IMG/VR virus record: IMGVR_UViG_3300044797_000318
Location: 62,001 to 126,000 of that record
DNA length: 64,000 nt
Reading direction: 5' to 3' (one strand)
Source: a virus
Below the pieces are notes generated by a model, which was not told the origin of the DNA, ran no database searches, and was given only the letters and a program-made list of their open reading frames with translations. Shown in pieces: positions 42,775 through 50,102 of the stretch; the stretch's first letter is position 1; each line of letters opens with the position of its first letter. Made by a program: the position numbers and the translations under genes.

Positions 42775-43691
42775 ATGCGTGTCCTTATGGTTATGACATT
42801 ATTATTGTATGGATCCGTGTCTTTGACAATGGAACCATCGTCAAGGTAAGGTTGAAGAAACTTGTTAAGCATCTTGTAATCTGTCTTTCCGTTATACTCA
42901 AGACCTAGTTCTCGGGCTAATACTTTCATTGTAATTGGTAGGCGATCCCTGATAATTTTGTCAATAATAGCTTTTCTTTTGCTAGCTAACTGACCGATAT
43001 TTGTTTGCCTCTTTGGCTGGTCCGTGTAAAATCTGCTCTCGGGCTTGTCCCAAATCCTTTTGCGACCCATCTTGAAGAAGACATCAATATCAGCAAACAT
43101 GGCTCGACAACCACTATCATAAACCTTGATGATGTAGTAGGTTTTTCCTTTCCTATGTTTGGGTCTGACCAAAAAATTTTCTTGGTATCTTTCATTGAGA
43201 AGACTAGCTAAATACTGAACCTCCTCTTGGGAAAAACCGTGAGTAGAGATCTCGGTCCTCAGCCTATATGGCAATTTATTGTAGTCTATACTGCCATCAT
43301 CAGCAAGCCAGTGTGCAATGATTTGAGCATTCAATTCAACAACTGACGGAACTACCTTTTTATATGTGCCTTCTATAGGTTTATACCAAAGCGTATGATA
43401 CGCGGTAAGCGAAGGAGAAGCAACCGTAACAAAACTACAGCCAGCCCTAGCTGCACCAGTCCTTTTATCCACCGATCTGTTGTAGTATATTTGCCCATTC
43501 TGGTGGGCTGGTGGAAGAAAATTGTCGAAAATACTCATTTCATAACGAAGATACTCTTCGTCTTTGACGGCACGACCCACCATCAATTTGGCATTGATGT
43601 TATTTGCTGCTATCGACAAATGTCCGTCCCCCAGCATTAGGCCAGTAAGAGCGTTATGTTGTTCTTGTGTTAGCGGAACAAAATTGTGCAT
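42771..43691 (-). CDS. LAGLIDADG homing endonuclease (LAGLIDADG_2 type)
   Basis: 306 residues. ALTGLMLGDGHLS and IAHWLADDGSIDY are the two motifs; AYHTLWYKP in between is typical of this subfamily. It lies exactly between the MoxR and VWA genes and overlaps the VWA start by ATGA, so the module is interrupted without harming either gene. Confidence 0.9.
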   Translation of the reverse strand: MHNFVPLTQEQHNALTGLMLGDGHLSIAANNINAKLMVGRAVKDEEYLRYEMSIFDNFLPPAHQNGQIYYNRSVDKRTGAARAGCSFVTVASPSLTAYHTLWYKPIEGTYKKVVPSVVELNAQIIAHWLADDGSIDYNKLPYRLRTEISTHGFSQEEVQYLASLLNERYQENFLVRPKHRKGKTYYIIKVYDSGCRAMFADIDVFFKMGRKRIWDKPESRFYTDQPKRQTNIGQLASKRKAIIDKIIRDRLPITMKVLARELGLEYNGKTDYKMLNKFLQPYLDDGSIVKDTDPYNNNVITIRTRI

Positions 43692-43704
43692 ACTATTCCA
43701 TATA

Positions 43705-44826
43705 TCATTGATCTACTTCTTTATTGATCCTGCCCAATACCTGAGACCAATCGGGGTGCTCGTCGAGATTGTGTTTGACTAAACGCTCAATCTGAATTTG
43801 ACTTCTAACAGCCACTAGCACATTTTCATGGGCCACCTTATTCAAGAACTTACCCACATATTTGACAGATGGTGGGAGTTCCCCCTCCGTTTGATCTAAT
43901 TGAGTGGCAAAGCGAGCACAAGCAATCATGCAAGCCACTAATCTCTTAGAGGGCTCCAAGGTAGCATATTGTGAGGAAATATCCTTGCCGGCATACATAC
44001 TTTCCACCATAGGTAAGAGCTCCATGTAATGCTCGTAGTAATGCGAGTATTGCATACCAGCCTGTTTACCTACGCAGCCACATACTTTCTTGTTGAGCAA
44101 GTAGTGGTTCCATCCAAATGCCTCTCCCTTGAAGAGAATTTGAGAAGCACGATCCCAACCACGAGGAGATGGGTCTGCATATCTATCATCAGGGTCTACA
44201 TCTCCAAACAAATCCTTGGGATGATCATTGATGTAAGCAGAAACGGAAGGATGAATGCGGCCTGACTTACCAGCCCAATCCAACCAAGAGTGAACGTCAG
44301 CTTCCACCAAGAATTTTTCCGCTCTATCGAGAAGAGGTAAACTGGGACGAGAGCCACCCTCCGAAATCAAATTACCCGTCATAATGATTGCTTGCAGTTT
44401 CGGTAATTGCTTAGAGTTGATGCTTCTAAACTGAGTGAATTCTAGCAAGGGAGCCCACAAGCTTGGGTCAGCCTTATCCACTTCATCCAAAAGGGCTACT
44501 ACTGGCTTATTGCCATCAATCATTTGTTCGTAAAAATGAGGGAGTAAAAAGTCAACATATTTCTTTTGTTGAGCCGAGGCCATAATATTTGGATATCCAC
44601 CCAAGTCTACTCTTTCCATAACGGATAAGTTGATGTAGACTTCTTGCATATCAGCTTTTCTAATTTCGTGCTTGGCAATTTCTGTCTTGCCAGTGCCTCT
44701 CCTTCCAAAGACAGCAATGTTACCACCCATTTTGATAGAGGCGGTAAAATGTTCTGATAAATCTTTGGTGTTGAGTTTTTCTAGATTGAAATCTGAGGAG
44801 GTTAGGGTCGGTGTTTTAGTTGGCAT
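43705..44826 (-). CDS. MoxR-type AAA+ ATPase
   Basis: 373 residues. Walker A FGRRGTGKTEI, Walker B VVALLDEVDKADP, sensor 1 TGNLISEGG, LLDRAEKF arginine region and PSPRGWDRAS. Paralogue of 31166-32272. Partner of the VWA protein at 41038. ATG at 44826 is preceded by GGAAGG. Driven by the promoter at 44863-44890. Confidence 0.92.
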   Translation of the reverse strand: MPTKTPTLTSSDFNLEKLNTKDLSEHFTASIKMGGNIAVFGRRGTGKTEIAKHEIRKADMQEVYINLSVMERVDLGGYPNIMASAQQKKYVDFLLPHFYEQMIDGNKPVVALLDEVDKADPSLWAPLLEFTQFRSINSKQLPKLQAIIMTGNLISEGGSRPSLPLLDRAEKFLVEADVHSWLDWAGKSGRIHPSVSAYINDHPKDLFGDVDPDDRYADPSPRGWDRASQILFKGEAFGWNHYLLNKKVCGCVGKQAGMQYSHYYEHYMELLPMVESMYAGKDISSQYATLEPSKRLVACMIACARFATQLDQTEGELPPSVKYVGKFLNKVAHENVLVAVRSQIQIERLVKHNLDEHPDWSQVLGRINKEVDQ

Positions 44827-44862
44827 GTAAATCCTTCCTTGCAATTTAGCGAATACGTAATA

Positions 44863-44890
44863 AACATAGGCACGCTGAGTTTATTGTCAA
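44863..44890 (-). promoter_or_regulatory. Sigma70-type promoter of the MoxR-VWA unit
   Basis: Minus strand TTGACA, 16 bases, TATGTT, about 37 bases before the MoxR start codon. Confidence 0.75.
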
Positions 44891-44943
44891 CGGACCATAA
44901 AGAAAAAAAATGCAGCGACTTGAAGCAAATGTAAAAATAATTT

Positions 44944-45315
44944 TCAAGAAAATACGAGATAAATTTTGAGTTTATTATATAATTTATTTTTGTCGGAAAA
45001 ATCTATTGTAAAATATGGAATAGTGGTAATAAACCATCTATGTTGATCAAAAATAGAAAAATTACATAAATTATAATTATAAGATATAAAACAATCATTA
45101 CAACTAAAAGCAAAACCAGTATGCTTGGTCTCTCCGATACTATTCTGAGAATAATAAATTAGAAACCTTTCTTCACAAAAACGACAAGTCAAAGCCTCTA
45201 CATCCGATCTTGTTCCATTTGCAAGATCTGACGAGCTTGTATGAGAGAAATCAATATCTCCTTCACAATAAAGGCATCTAGGGTTATCCATATTAATCAG
45301 CTCATGCATCATCAA
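44944..45315 (-). CDS. Cysteine-knuckle protein ending LVFS
   Basis: 123 residues with CLYC, CRFC and CNDC pairs, probably two zinc sites, then an aromatic C-terminal half. Ends KLYNKLKIYLVFS, similar to 53497-54102 (KIKTYILFS). Overlaps the upstream gene by four bases. Function unknown. Confidence 0.65.
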   Translation of the reverse strand: MMMHELINMDNPRCLYCEGDIDFSHTSSSDLANGTRSDVEALTCRFCEERFLIYYSQNSIGETKHTGFAFSCNDCFISYNYNLCNFSIFDQHRWFITTIPYFTIDFSDKNKLYNKLKIYLVFS

Positions 45316-45617
45316 TTTTGATCTTTCTCGGGCTCAAACTCTAATGTTCCGTCCACAAAGCGATCATATATTTCTTGATGAATACTCCACGGATCTTTCC
45401 GCCCAAATGATAAAGCACCACCAGTATACATCATCCTTCCGATAAGAACTTCATCACATCGCAACTCTGTTAGCTTATCGCATAAATATTGGCCTGCATA
45501 ACATACCTCTCGAATAATAGGGTTTTGCGCCAAATTGACTGGCATTTTTGGATCATTATCAATTTTTTCTGACCAACGAAGAATATCTTCGTTCGTCACT
45601 GAATTAGGTCTTGGCAT
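45312..45617 (-). CDS. Hypothetical protein, 101 aa
   Basis: Starts MPRPNSVTNEDILRWSEKI, soluble, mixed helix content. GGAA lies before the ATG. Not recognised. Co-directional with 45628-45855 and overlapping the next gene by ATGA. Confidence 0.6.
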   Translation of the reverse strand: MPRPNSVTNEDILRWSEKIDNDPKMPVNLAQNPIIREVCYAGQYLCDKLTELRCDEVLIGRMMYTGGALSFGRKDPWSIHQEIYDRFVDGTLEFEPEKDQN

Positions 45618-45627
45618 TTATTCCTTA

Positions 45628-45855
45628 TCACTTGAAAACTTGTAGTCTGGCTTTTCTCATTTCATCAGCCATTTTATAGGCCACCATCGCTATGCGCTCT
45701 TGGCGTGCCTTGGATCTCTTTTGATAATCCTCATCCCACATTTCATTATCAATAATGTTGGAACAAGTTCCTTCTTTGGTTATCAAGGCTTGCATGGCAG
45801 CGATAGCAAATTGATCCCGCAAACGCAATTCCTTCTCATCATCTTCCACTGACAT
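45628..45855 (-). CDS. Small conserved phage protein, 75 aa
   Basis: MSVEDDEKELRLRDQFAIAA then MQALITKEG and a helical KRSKARQERIAMVAYKMADEM. The LRDxFAxxAMQxLI pattern is common in small phage proteins of unknown role. ATG at 45855 has GAGGA upstream; a longer frame exists but runs into a GC-rich hairpin region that looks non-coding. Confidence 0.72.
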   Translation of the reverse strand: MSVEDDEKELRLRDQFAIAAMQALITKEGTCSNIIDNEMWDEDYQKRSKARQERIAMVAYKMADEMRKARLQVFK

Positions 45856-45881
45856 TTTATTCCTCATCAATTTTGGGTAAT

Positions 45882-46022
45882 GCCGGCTTTCTCCCCGGCT
45901 TTGGTACACTTTTCCACAGGTGCAAAAGGGTTCTTGCGAACCGTCTGGGGCTGGGCGTGAGGAGTTCCTACGGAACCGCTCTGGTGTCAATTCACCTCGT
46001 CAAAGGAGGTATTCTTCCTCCT
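45882..46022 (-). other. GC-rich hairpin array, candidate structured RNA or leader
   Basis: On the minus strand, in 5' to 3' order: AGGAGG...CCTCCT (46004-46022) and ACCTC...GAGGT (45994-46010), which share bases and exclude each other; GTTCC-GTA-GGAAC (45964-45976); GGTTC-GCAA-GAACC with a GNRA loop (45929-45942); GCCGG...CCGGC (45882-45899). The stretch is much richer in G+C than its surroundings and lies upstream of 45628-45855. It may be a cis-regulatory RNA; no known class was recognised. Confidence 0.45.
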
Positions 46023-46120
46023 ACCACAGCTCTACTAACGAATCGGCTAGCTCACTTTTAGATTATTGCTAACCTCAGCTAAATTAGTAGAGGGATTACC
46101 CAAATCTTATTCTTCATTTG

Positions 46121-46159
46121 CTATAAAAACAAAAATAGCTTCTTATCAAAATAAGAAGC
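46121..46159 (-). terminator. Rho-independent terminator behind the tRNA-Arg array
   Basis: Minus strand GCTTCTTAT-TTTG-ATAAGAAGC, a 9-base-pair stem, followed by TATTTTTGTTTTTA. It ends the transcript of the Arg/Glu tRNA array and of the small ORF at 46146. Confidence 0.7.
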
Positions 46160-46235
46160 GTGCGATGGTGATACATCCAACAATAATGGTGTCTAACCAA
46201 ATAACAAGGCCTAAGGCGGCAAGAAAGTCTTTCAT
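46146..46235 (-). CDS. Small membrane peptide, 29 aa
   Basis: MKDFLAALGLVIWLDTIIVG plus a short tail, one membrane helix. AGGAAG lies at good distance before the ATG. It starts 15 bases behind the tRNA-Arg(UCG) CCA end and its stop lies in the terminator hairpin, so it is carried on the tRNA transcript. Confidence 0.5.
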   Translation of the reverse strand: MKDFLAALGLVIWLDTIIVGCITIARFLF

Positions 46236-46250
46236 CTTTATCTTCCTGTA

Positions 46251-46325
46251 TGGTATCCCCAACTGGAATCGAACCAGTACTGTTTGTTTCGAAGACAAAC
46301 GTGATATCCGTTTCACTATGGAGAC
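46251..46325 (-). tRNA. tRNA-Arg, anticodon UCG
   Basis: Acceptor GTCTCCA/TGGGGAT (G1:U72 and one internal U:G), A73, encoded CCA. Anticodon arm TTTGT-CTTCGAA-ACAAA gives UCG (reads CGA). T-arm CTGG-TTCGATT-CCAG. Confidence 0.88.
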
Positions 46326-46336
46326 ATATACTTACT

Positions 46337-46421
46337 TGGTGCGCCTGGTAGGAGTCGAACCTACTATGGGTTTCCCCGCTTGTTTCGTAGACAAGGGCCT
46401 TATCCGTTAGACTACAGGCGC
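46337..46421 (-). tRNA. tRNA-Arg, anticodon ACG, with long variable arm
   Basis: Acceptor GCGCCTG/CAGGCGC, A73, encoded CCA. Anticodon arm CTTGT-CTACGAA-ACAAG gives ACG (reads CGU, and CGC/CGA if deaminated to inosine). The variable region is about 14 bases and can form GGG-GAAA-CCC-like pairing, unusual for Arg tRNAs, which normally have a short variable loop. Confidence 0.88.
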
Positions 46422-46432
46422 ATTTTCTTACT

Positions 46433-46511
46433 TGGTATTCCCGGTCCGATTCGAACGGACATCGATCCAATTACGGTGCTCAGAGGTAGAAGCTCTGTCC
46501 GATACGGGAAC
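46433..46511 (-). tRNA. tRNA-Arg-like, anticodon UCU, D-arm missing
   Basis: Acceptor GTTCCCG/CGGGAAT, A73 and encoded CCA, anticodon arm CAGAG-CTTCTAC-CTCTG (anticodon UCU, reads AGA) and T-arm GTCCG-TTCGAAT-CGGAC are all perfect. Only seven bases separate acceptor and anticodon stems, so no D-arm can form, while about 20 bases lie between anticodon and T arms. Total 79 nt. Either a non-canonical tRNA or one with a rearranged core. Confidence 0.75.
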
Positions 46512-46520
46512 ATACTTACT

Positions 46521-46595
46521 TGGTGATCCTAATGAGGGTCGAACTCATTCCTGAACCTTGAGAGGGTTCCGACCTAGCCGGTAGTCGATAGGACC
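46521..46595 (-). tRNA. tRNA-Glu, anticodon CUC
   Basis: Acceptor GGTCCTA/TAGGATC (one G:U), A73, encoded CCA. Anticodon arm GAACC-CTCTCAA-GGTTC gives CUC (reads GAG). T-arm ATGAG-TTCGACC-CTCAT. First gene of the Arg/Glu array. Confidence 0.88.
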
Positions 46596-46604
46596 ATCGT
46601 GTAT

Positions 46605-46632
46605 ATTATATCACGATATTAGTTGATCTAAA
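46605..46632 (-). promoter_or_regulatory. Likely promoter of the Arg/Glu tRNA array
   Basis: Minus strand TTTAGA, 16 bases, TATAAT, ten bases before the tRNA-Glu 5' end. Weak -35, good -10, same spacing as other promoters here. Confidence 0.55.
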
Positions 46633-46640
46633 ATCAATTA

Positions 46641-47123
46641 TTAGGGTCTGCCGTCTTCACAACCTGCCTTGTCGGACGGACAATACATAGTTTGCAGAGT
46701 TTCGGGCTCTACCAACATAACACAATAGTTGAGGGAAGAACCGCATCTTTTCAGGGCCGATCTTTCTTTACCAGTAAAAGCGGCATAATTGATGCTGGTA
46801 CCACCCGCTTGCAGTGGGCCGGAACAAACTTGACGGCTTTGCGCAATAGGTAGTCCGCCTTCCTCAGCATAGAAGGTTATACGAACGCAAGAGTTAGCGG
46901 TGCTTTTCCCAGCAATAGCCGGCCATTGATTGATAAAACCACAACGAACCCACACTAACTTGTCATTGACTTCTTCATCTGTGCAAGACCAAGAGTTGAC
47001 GCCATTAGTGCCTCGAGCTACAAACATAGTTCGATGTTGTGGATTTTCAATAGCAGTCGGTGCTTGCCGCGTTTGAGCGCCACAACCTGCCAACAATAGA
47101 AGTGTGAATAATAGATATTTCAT
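46641..47123 (-). CDS. Secreted lipoprotein, 160 aa
   Basis: Signal peptide MKYLLFTLLLLAGCG with lipobox LAGC, so lipidated at Cys14 and likely placed in the outer membrane or periplasm. Mature part has several cysteines (CTDEE, CGF, CVR, CSG, CGSS, CVM, CPS, CED) that could form disulfides. Family unknown. Possibly alters the infected cell surface. Confidence 0.72.
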   Translation of the reverse strand: MKYLLFTLLLLAGCGAQTRQAPTAIENPQHRTMFVARGTNGVNSWSCTDEEVNDKLVWVRCGFINQWPAIAGKSTANSCVRITFYAEEGGLPIAQSRQVCSGPLQAGGTSINYAAFTGKERSALKRCGSSLNYCVMLVEPETLQTMYCPSDKAGCEDGRP

Positions 47124-47150
47124 GATCTTACCTTATAAAAAAGAAAATTA

Positions 47151-47178
47151 TTGAACCCAGTTCAGCGTGTGTTATATT
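47151..47178 (+). promoter_or_regulatory. Promoter of the amber-containing HTH gene
   Basis: TTGAAC, 16 bases, TATATT, with the expected transcript start about 12 bases before the ATG at 47198. Confidence 0.7.
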
Positions 47179-47197
47179 GCACAGCAGAGGTTCAATT

Positions 47198-47884
47198 ATG
47201 AAAAACATAGAACAGTGTAAAGCCAAAGAATTACGAAGTCAAGGAATGTCCATCAAGACAATTGCCAAAGAATTAGGTGTGTCAGCCGGCTCGGTTAGCG
47301 TATGGGTGAGAGATATCGAATTATCGCCGGAACAAATTGAAACCCTCAAATCACAGAACGCCATTTACGATAATCAACATAAAGGAGCCAAGGCTCGTCA
47401 ATTACAAGCTAGACAACAAAGATTACGATATCAGGAAGAGGGCAGAATAAAAGCGAGAGAAAAAGATCCGCTACATATGGCAGGATGTATGTTGTATTAG
47501 GCAGAAGGGTCCAAGAAAAGAGTAAGTTGTGAATTTTCTAATTCAGAACCGCATATGCTAAAAATGTTTTTACAATTTCTATATCAGTGTTATGGTATAA
47601 CCAAAGAACAAATAAAAATACATATAAATTGCTATACAACCAACGGTATTAGTGTAGAGGAGATAGAAAAATATTGGGCAGACAATCTAGATATTCCTAA
47701 AAGTTGTTTTGGCAAAACCACTACCGATAACCTATCAAAATATTCTTTACAAAAGAAAGCTAAAAACAAACTTCTATATGGAACTGTAAAAATCAAAGTT
47801 TTCAAAAGTGTATGGCTCGTCCAAAATATATTTGGAGCTATTCAAGAATATGCTAATTTCAATTCAGAATATTGTGTTGATTGA
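47198..47884 (+). CDS. Helix-turn-helix protein with in-frame TAG at codon 101
   Basis: N-terminal HTH (ELRSQGMSIKTIAKELGVSA, then GSVSVWVRDIELSPEQIE) and a C-terminal domain. Translation from 47198 (AGAGG seven bases upstream) meets TAG at 47498-47500, inside GCMLY-TAG-AEGSKK, and continues in the same frame for 127 codons to TGA. Both halves belong to one known protein family in which this position, from memory, is usually Trp (LYWAEGSK). So the gene is either read through by the suppressor tRNA at 1502 or carries a nonsense mutation. Likely a DNA-binding protein or nuclease-associated factor. Confidence 0.78.
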
Positions 47885-47888
47885 TATT

Positions 47889-47962
47889 TGGTGACCCGTA
47901 ACGGTTACGATCCGATGTTCAAGAGTTGAAAACACTTTGTCCTACCATTAGACGAACGGGCC
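47889..47962 (-). tRNA. tRNA-Glu, anticodon UUC
   Basis: Acceptor GGCCCGT/ACGGGTC, A73, encoded CCA. D-arm GTCT...GGAC. Anticodon arm AAGTG-TTTTCAA-CTCTT gives UUC (reads GAA) with a T:T mismatch. T-loop starts with A instead of T and the T-stem has one mismatch. Confidence 0.83.
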
Positions 47963-47966
47963 ATTA

Positions 47967-48043
47967 TGGGGTGTCGTACGAGTTTTGATCTCGTCAAAGA
48001 ATGAGTCACAGTCATCCGGGTTCGCCAGCTCCCTCACGACACC
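47967..48043 (-). tRNA. tRNA-His, anticodon GUG
   Basis: Acceptor GTGTCGT/ACGACAC preceded by an encoded extra G (position -1) facing C73, then CCA: the hallmark of tRNA-His. Anticodon arm GATGA-CTGTGAC-TCATT gives GUG. T-arm ACGAG-ATCAAAA-CTCGT. Because G-1 is encoded, this tRNA does not need Thg1 to gain it. Confidence 0.88.
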
Positions 48044-48100
48044 ATATGGTAATATTATTGCTTACTTATTAGTATATATCATCCTAACCACAGAGGTTTC

Positions 48101-49315
48101 ATGCCTTACACCGCAGAACAATTGCTAAAAATTAGCCATAACTATGAAAAGATAGGAACAAATTCTTTGGTGTCAAGTGCTAAGGGAAAAGAAAAGAAAA
48201 AATTAGACCCCCACGCCAAAGTTCGCAATAGAGGATATGTGTGCGTTCCAGCTGAAAAAGCACTTGATCATAAGGATCATTTTCCGGCAAATGATGAAGC
48301 TCAGGCTCGTAATGCCTTAGCCCGTGTGCACCAATATAGCAGTGCCCCCTCGTGGTATAAGGGAAGTCTCAAAGGTTTGCAAGATTTAATTAGTCGTAAA
48401 GTACATTCTAAATATCCAGGCATCAGCAAAGATAAGAAATCTAAAAAATCTTCTGTGGAAATAAGTGACGTCTTGTTGAACAAATATTCACAAACGGCTA
48501 CCCCCACTGTCAATGTAGAAGATTTACCTAAGGCTTCTGCCCCGACCAAAGCACAATATCCTACTATCGACAAAACATTCCAAGTTATATTGGGTGTGGA
48601 TCCCGATGGATCTTTGGGGCCGATCACTCAAAAAGCCTTGGATGCTTATAAAGCAAAAGTAAATCCTAATAACCCTACTATGAATAATCAATTGGCATTC
48701 GAGTTTCTCAAAAGAGAGCCACAATACCAAACTAAACAACTTTTACCAGCCAACCAATCTTCGATAACTAATGCTGCAACTCAATCTATTCAATTATTAG
48801 AGTCTATCGCCCAAGTATTTGCACGAGTTGGAAGCAACGGATTAGGCGAACAAGACAAGCAAATCATCAACACCTTTATCGAACAATATAGCGGATTGCG
48901 AGAACAATTGGGTAGAGAGCAGTTGAGCATCAAAGATACTGATCAAAACGCCTTCAATCAAGCCGAAGGCACTCTTTTTCAAGCATATAAAATGATCAAA
49001 GAATTAGCTCAAATGTCGGGAATAGCTTGGGGAGGAAACTCTATTTCTAGAACTAATCGTACTGCCACCAGTGTAGATAATTTGATCGCTAAATACGCGT
49101 CAGTAAGCGAAATAACAAGTTTATTGAATAGATATGAAGGTACCGGAGCTTTTTTGAGAGACTTGGCCAAAGCACAGTTTGAATTGGTGGGATTGGACCA
49201 AAACCAGGAACCCGAAGAAAATTGGAAGACCGAATACGAAAGTTCCAAGAAGCTTCACGATATGATTATGGCATTTGCCGATCAAGTGGAAGCTGAAGAA
49301 TCTAAGTATTGGTGA
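48101..49315 (+). CDS. Large hypothetical protein with DUF6582-like and peptidoglycan-binding-like regions
   Basis: 404 residues. Residues about 40-105 (RGYVCVPAEKALDHKDHFPA, then ARNALARVHQYSSAPSWYKG) match a domain often found in phage proteins (DUF6582-like). Residues about 155-185 (FQVILGVDPDGSLGPITQKA) resemble a peptidoglycan-binding repeat. The C-terminal half is helical. Possibly a virion or capsid-region accessory protein, but no structural neighbours are seen. AGAGG precedes the ATG. Confidence 0.65.
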   Translation: MPYTAEQLLKISHNYEKIGTNSLVSSAKGKEKKKLDPHAKVRNRGYVCVPAEKALDHKDHFPANDEAQARNALARVHQYSSAPSWYKGSLKGLQDLISRKVHSKYPGISKDKKSKKSSVEISDVLLNKYSQTATPTVNVEDLPKASAPTKAQYPTIDKTFQVILGVDPDGSLGPITQKALDAYKAKVNPNNPTMNNQLAFEFLKREPQYQTKQLLPANQSSITNAATQSIQLLESIAQVFARVGSNGLGEQDKQIINTFIEQYSGLREQLGREQLSIKDTDQNAFNQAEGTLFQAYKMIKELAQMSGIAWGGNSISRTNRTATSVDNLIAKYASVSEITSLLNRYEGTGAFLRDLAKAQFELVGLDQNQEPEENWKTEYESSKKLHDMIMAFADQVEAEESKYW

Positions 49316-49339
49316 TTGGGTAGGAATTGCACTTTCATT

Positions 49340-49421
49340 TGGTAGTGGTAGAGGGACTTGAACCCCCACGGTTTCCCGCTCGACCCTAAATCGAGTGCGT
49401 CTGCCATTCCGCCATACCACC
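49340..49421 (-). tRNA. tRNA-Leu, anticodon UAG
   Basis: Acceptor GGTGGTA/TACCACT (G1:U72), A73, encoded CCA. Anticodon arm CTCGA-TTTAGGG-TCGAG gives UAG (reads CUA). Class II variable arm CGGG-AAA-CCG. Canonical TTCAAGT T-loop. Confidence 0.88.
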
Positions 49422-49423
49422 AT

Positions 49424-49507
49424 TGGTCTCATCGGAGAGAGTCGAACTCTCACACCTTTCGGCATATGCACCTCAAGCATACGTGTCTGCCATTCCACCA
49501 CGATGAG
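49424..49507 (-). tRNA. tRNA-Leu, anticodon GAG
   Basis: Acceptor CTCATCG/CGATGAG, A73, encoded CCA. Anticodon arm TATGC-TTGAGGT-GCATA gives GAG (reads CUC and CUU). Class II variable arm. D-region GTGGAATGGCAGAC matches the neighbouring Leu tRNA, showing common origin. Confidence 0.88.
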
Positions 49508-49510
49508 CTG

Positions 49511-49587
49511 TGGTGCGCGAGATGGGAGTCGAACCCACAAAACTTATTTTTTGAGAATAATACGTATGCCTATTCCGTCACCCGCGC
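49511..49587 (-). tRNA. tRNA-Leu, anticodon CAA, with short variable loop
   Basis: Acceptor GCGCGGG/CTCGCGC (one G:U), A73, encoded CCA. Anticodon arm TTATT-CTCAAAA-AATAA gives CAA (reads UUG). The variable region is only five bases, whereas Leu tRNAs normally have a long arm, so recognition by leucyl-tRNA synthetase may differ. Confidence 0.8.
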
Positions 49588-49607
49588 GCTCTAATATATC
49601 CTGTTAT

Positions 49608-50075
49608 TCACAGATGTTTTTTCTTTACATCATAGAACTTACTATAAAAATGATAGCTAGCATTATCCCAAGGCCCTATACAAAAAGTATCCTCTTTGAC
49701 TATTTTTTGAGCGGCCTGAAAAATTTCGGAGGCAATTCCCCGTCTTCGATGTCCAGGCTCAATGAACACTTGAAATAAGTAGCCGTCTTGTTTTCTAAAA
49801 ACGGAATCAAGAGAACCCTCAGTAAACTCAAAATTGCTATCTTCTTTGGATAAAAGACCCCATCCTACCAAACTTCGGAAGCGATAGGCCAAAAACACTT
49901 TACAATCGAGATGGCGAGTTATGGCTTCTTTCAACATCCAATCTAATTCGTAATTGAGGCCCGAAGTAGGGCCAAGAGTCAATAAGCGAAGTTTTCCTAT
50001 AAGATCTGGTTGGTTGGCCACTAAATTGAAATCTACAACTCGAATTGTTAGCGTCAACCAATTTATTAGGTTCAT
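49608..50075 (-). CDS. GNAT-family acetyltransferase
   Basis: 155 residues. VFIEPGHRRRGIASEIFQAA is the acetyl-CoA pyrophosphate-binding motif (Q/RxxGxG/A), with a preceding strand LFQVF and a C-terminal NASYHFYSKFY typical of the fold. Substrate unknown. Lies between Leu tRNA genes and starts 28 bases behind tRNA-Leu(UAA). Confidence 0.85.
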   Translation of the reverse strand: MNLINWLTLTIRVVDFNLVANQPDLIGKLRLLTLGPTSGLNYELDWMLKEAITRHLDCKVFLAYRFRSLVGWGLLSKEDSNFEFTEGSLDSVFRKQDGYLFQVFIEPGHRRRGIASEIFQAAQKIVKEDTFCIGPWDNASYHFYSKFYDVKKKHL

Positions 50076-50102
50076 AGCTTATATAATATGAATAAGAAGA
50101 TT

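Noticed and set aside
45856-45990. Longer N-terminus for the gene at 45628
   Set aside because: The extension covers GC-rich hairpins, and a good ribosome-binding site precedes the ATG at 45855.
47967-48043. tRNA-His lacking G-1 and so needing the phage Thg1-like protein
   Set aside because: Refolding shows G-1 opposite C73 and the acceptor GTGTCGT/ACGACAC, so G-1 is encoded.
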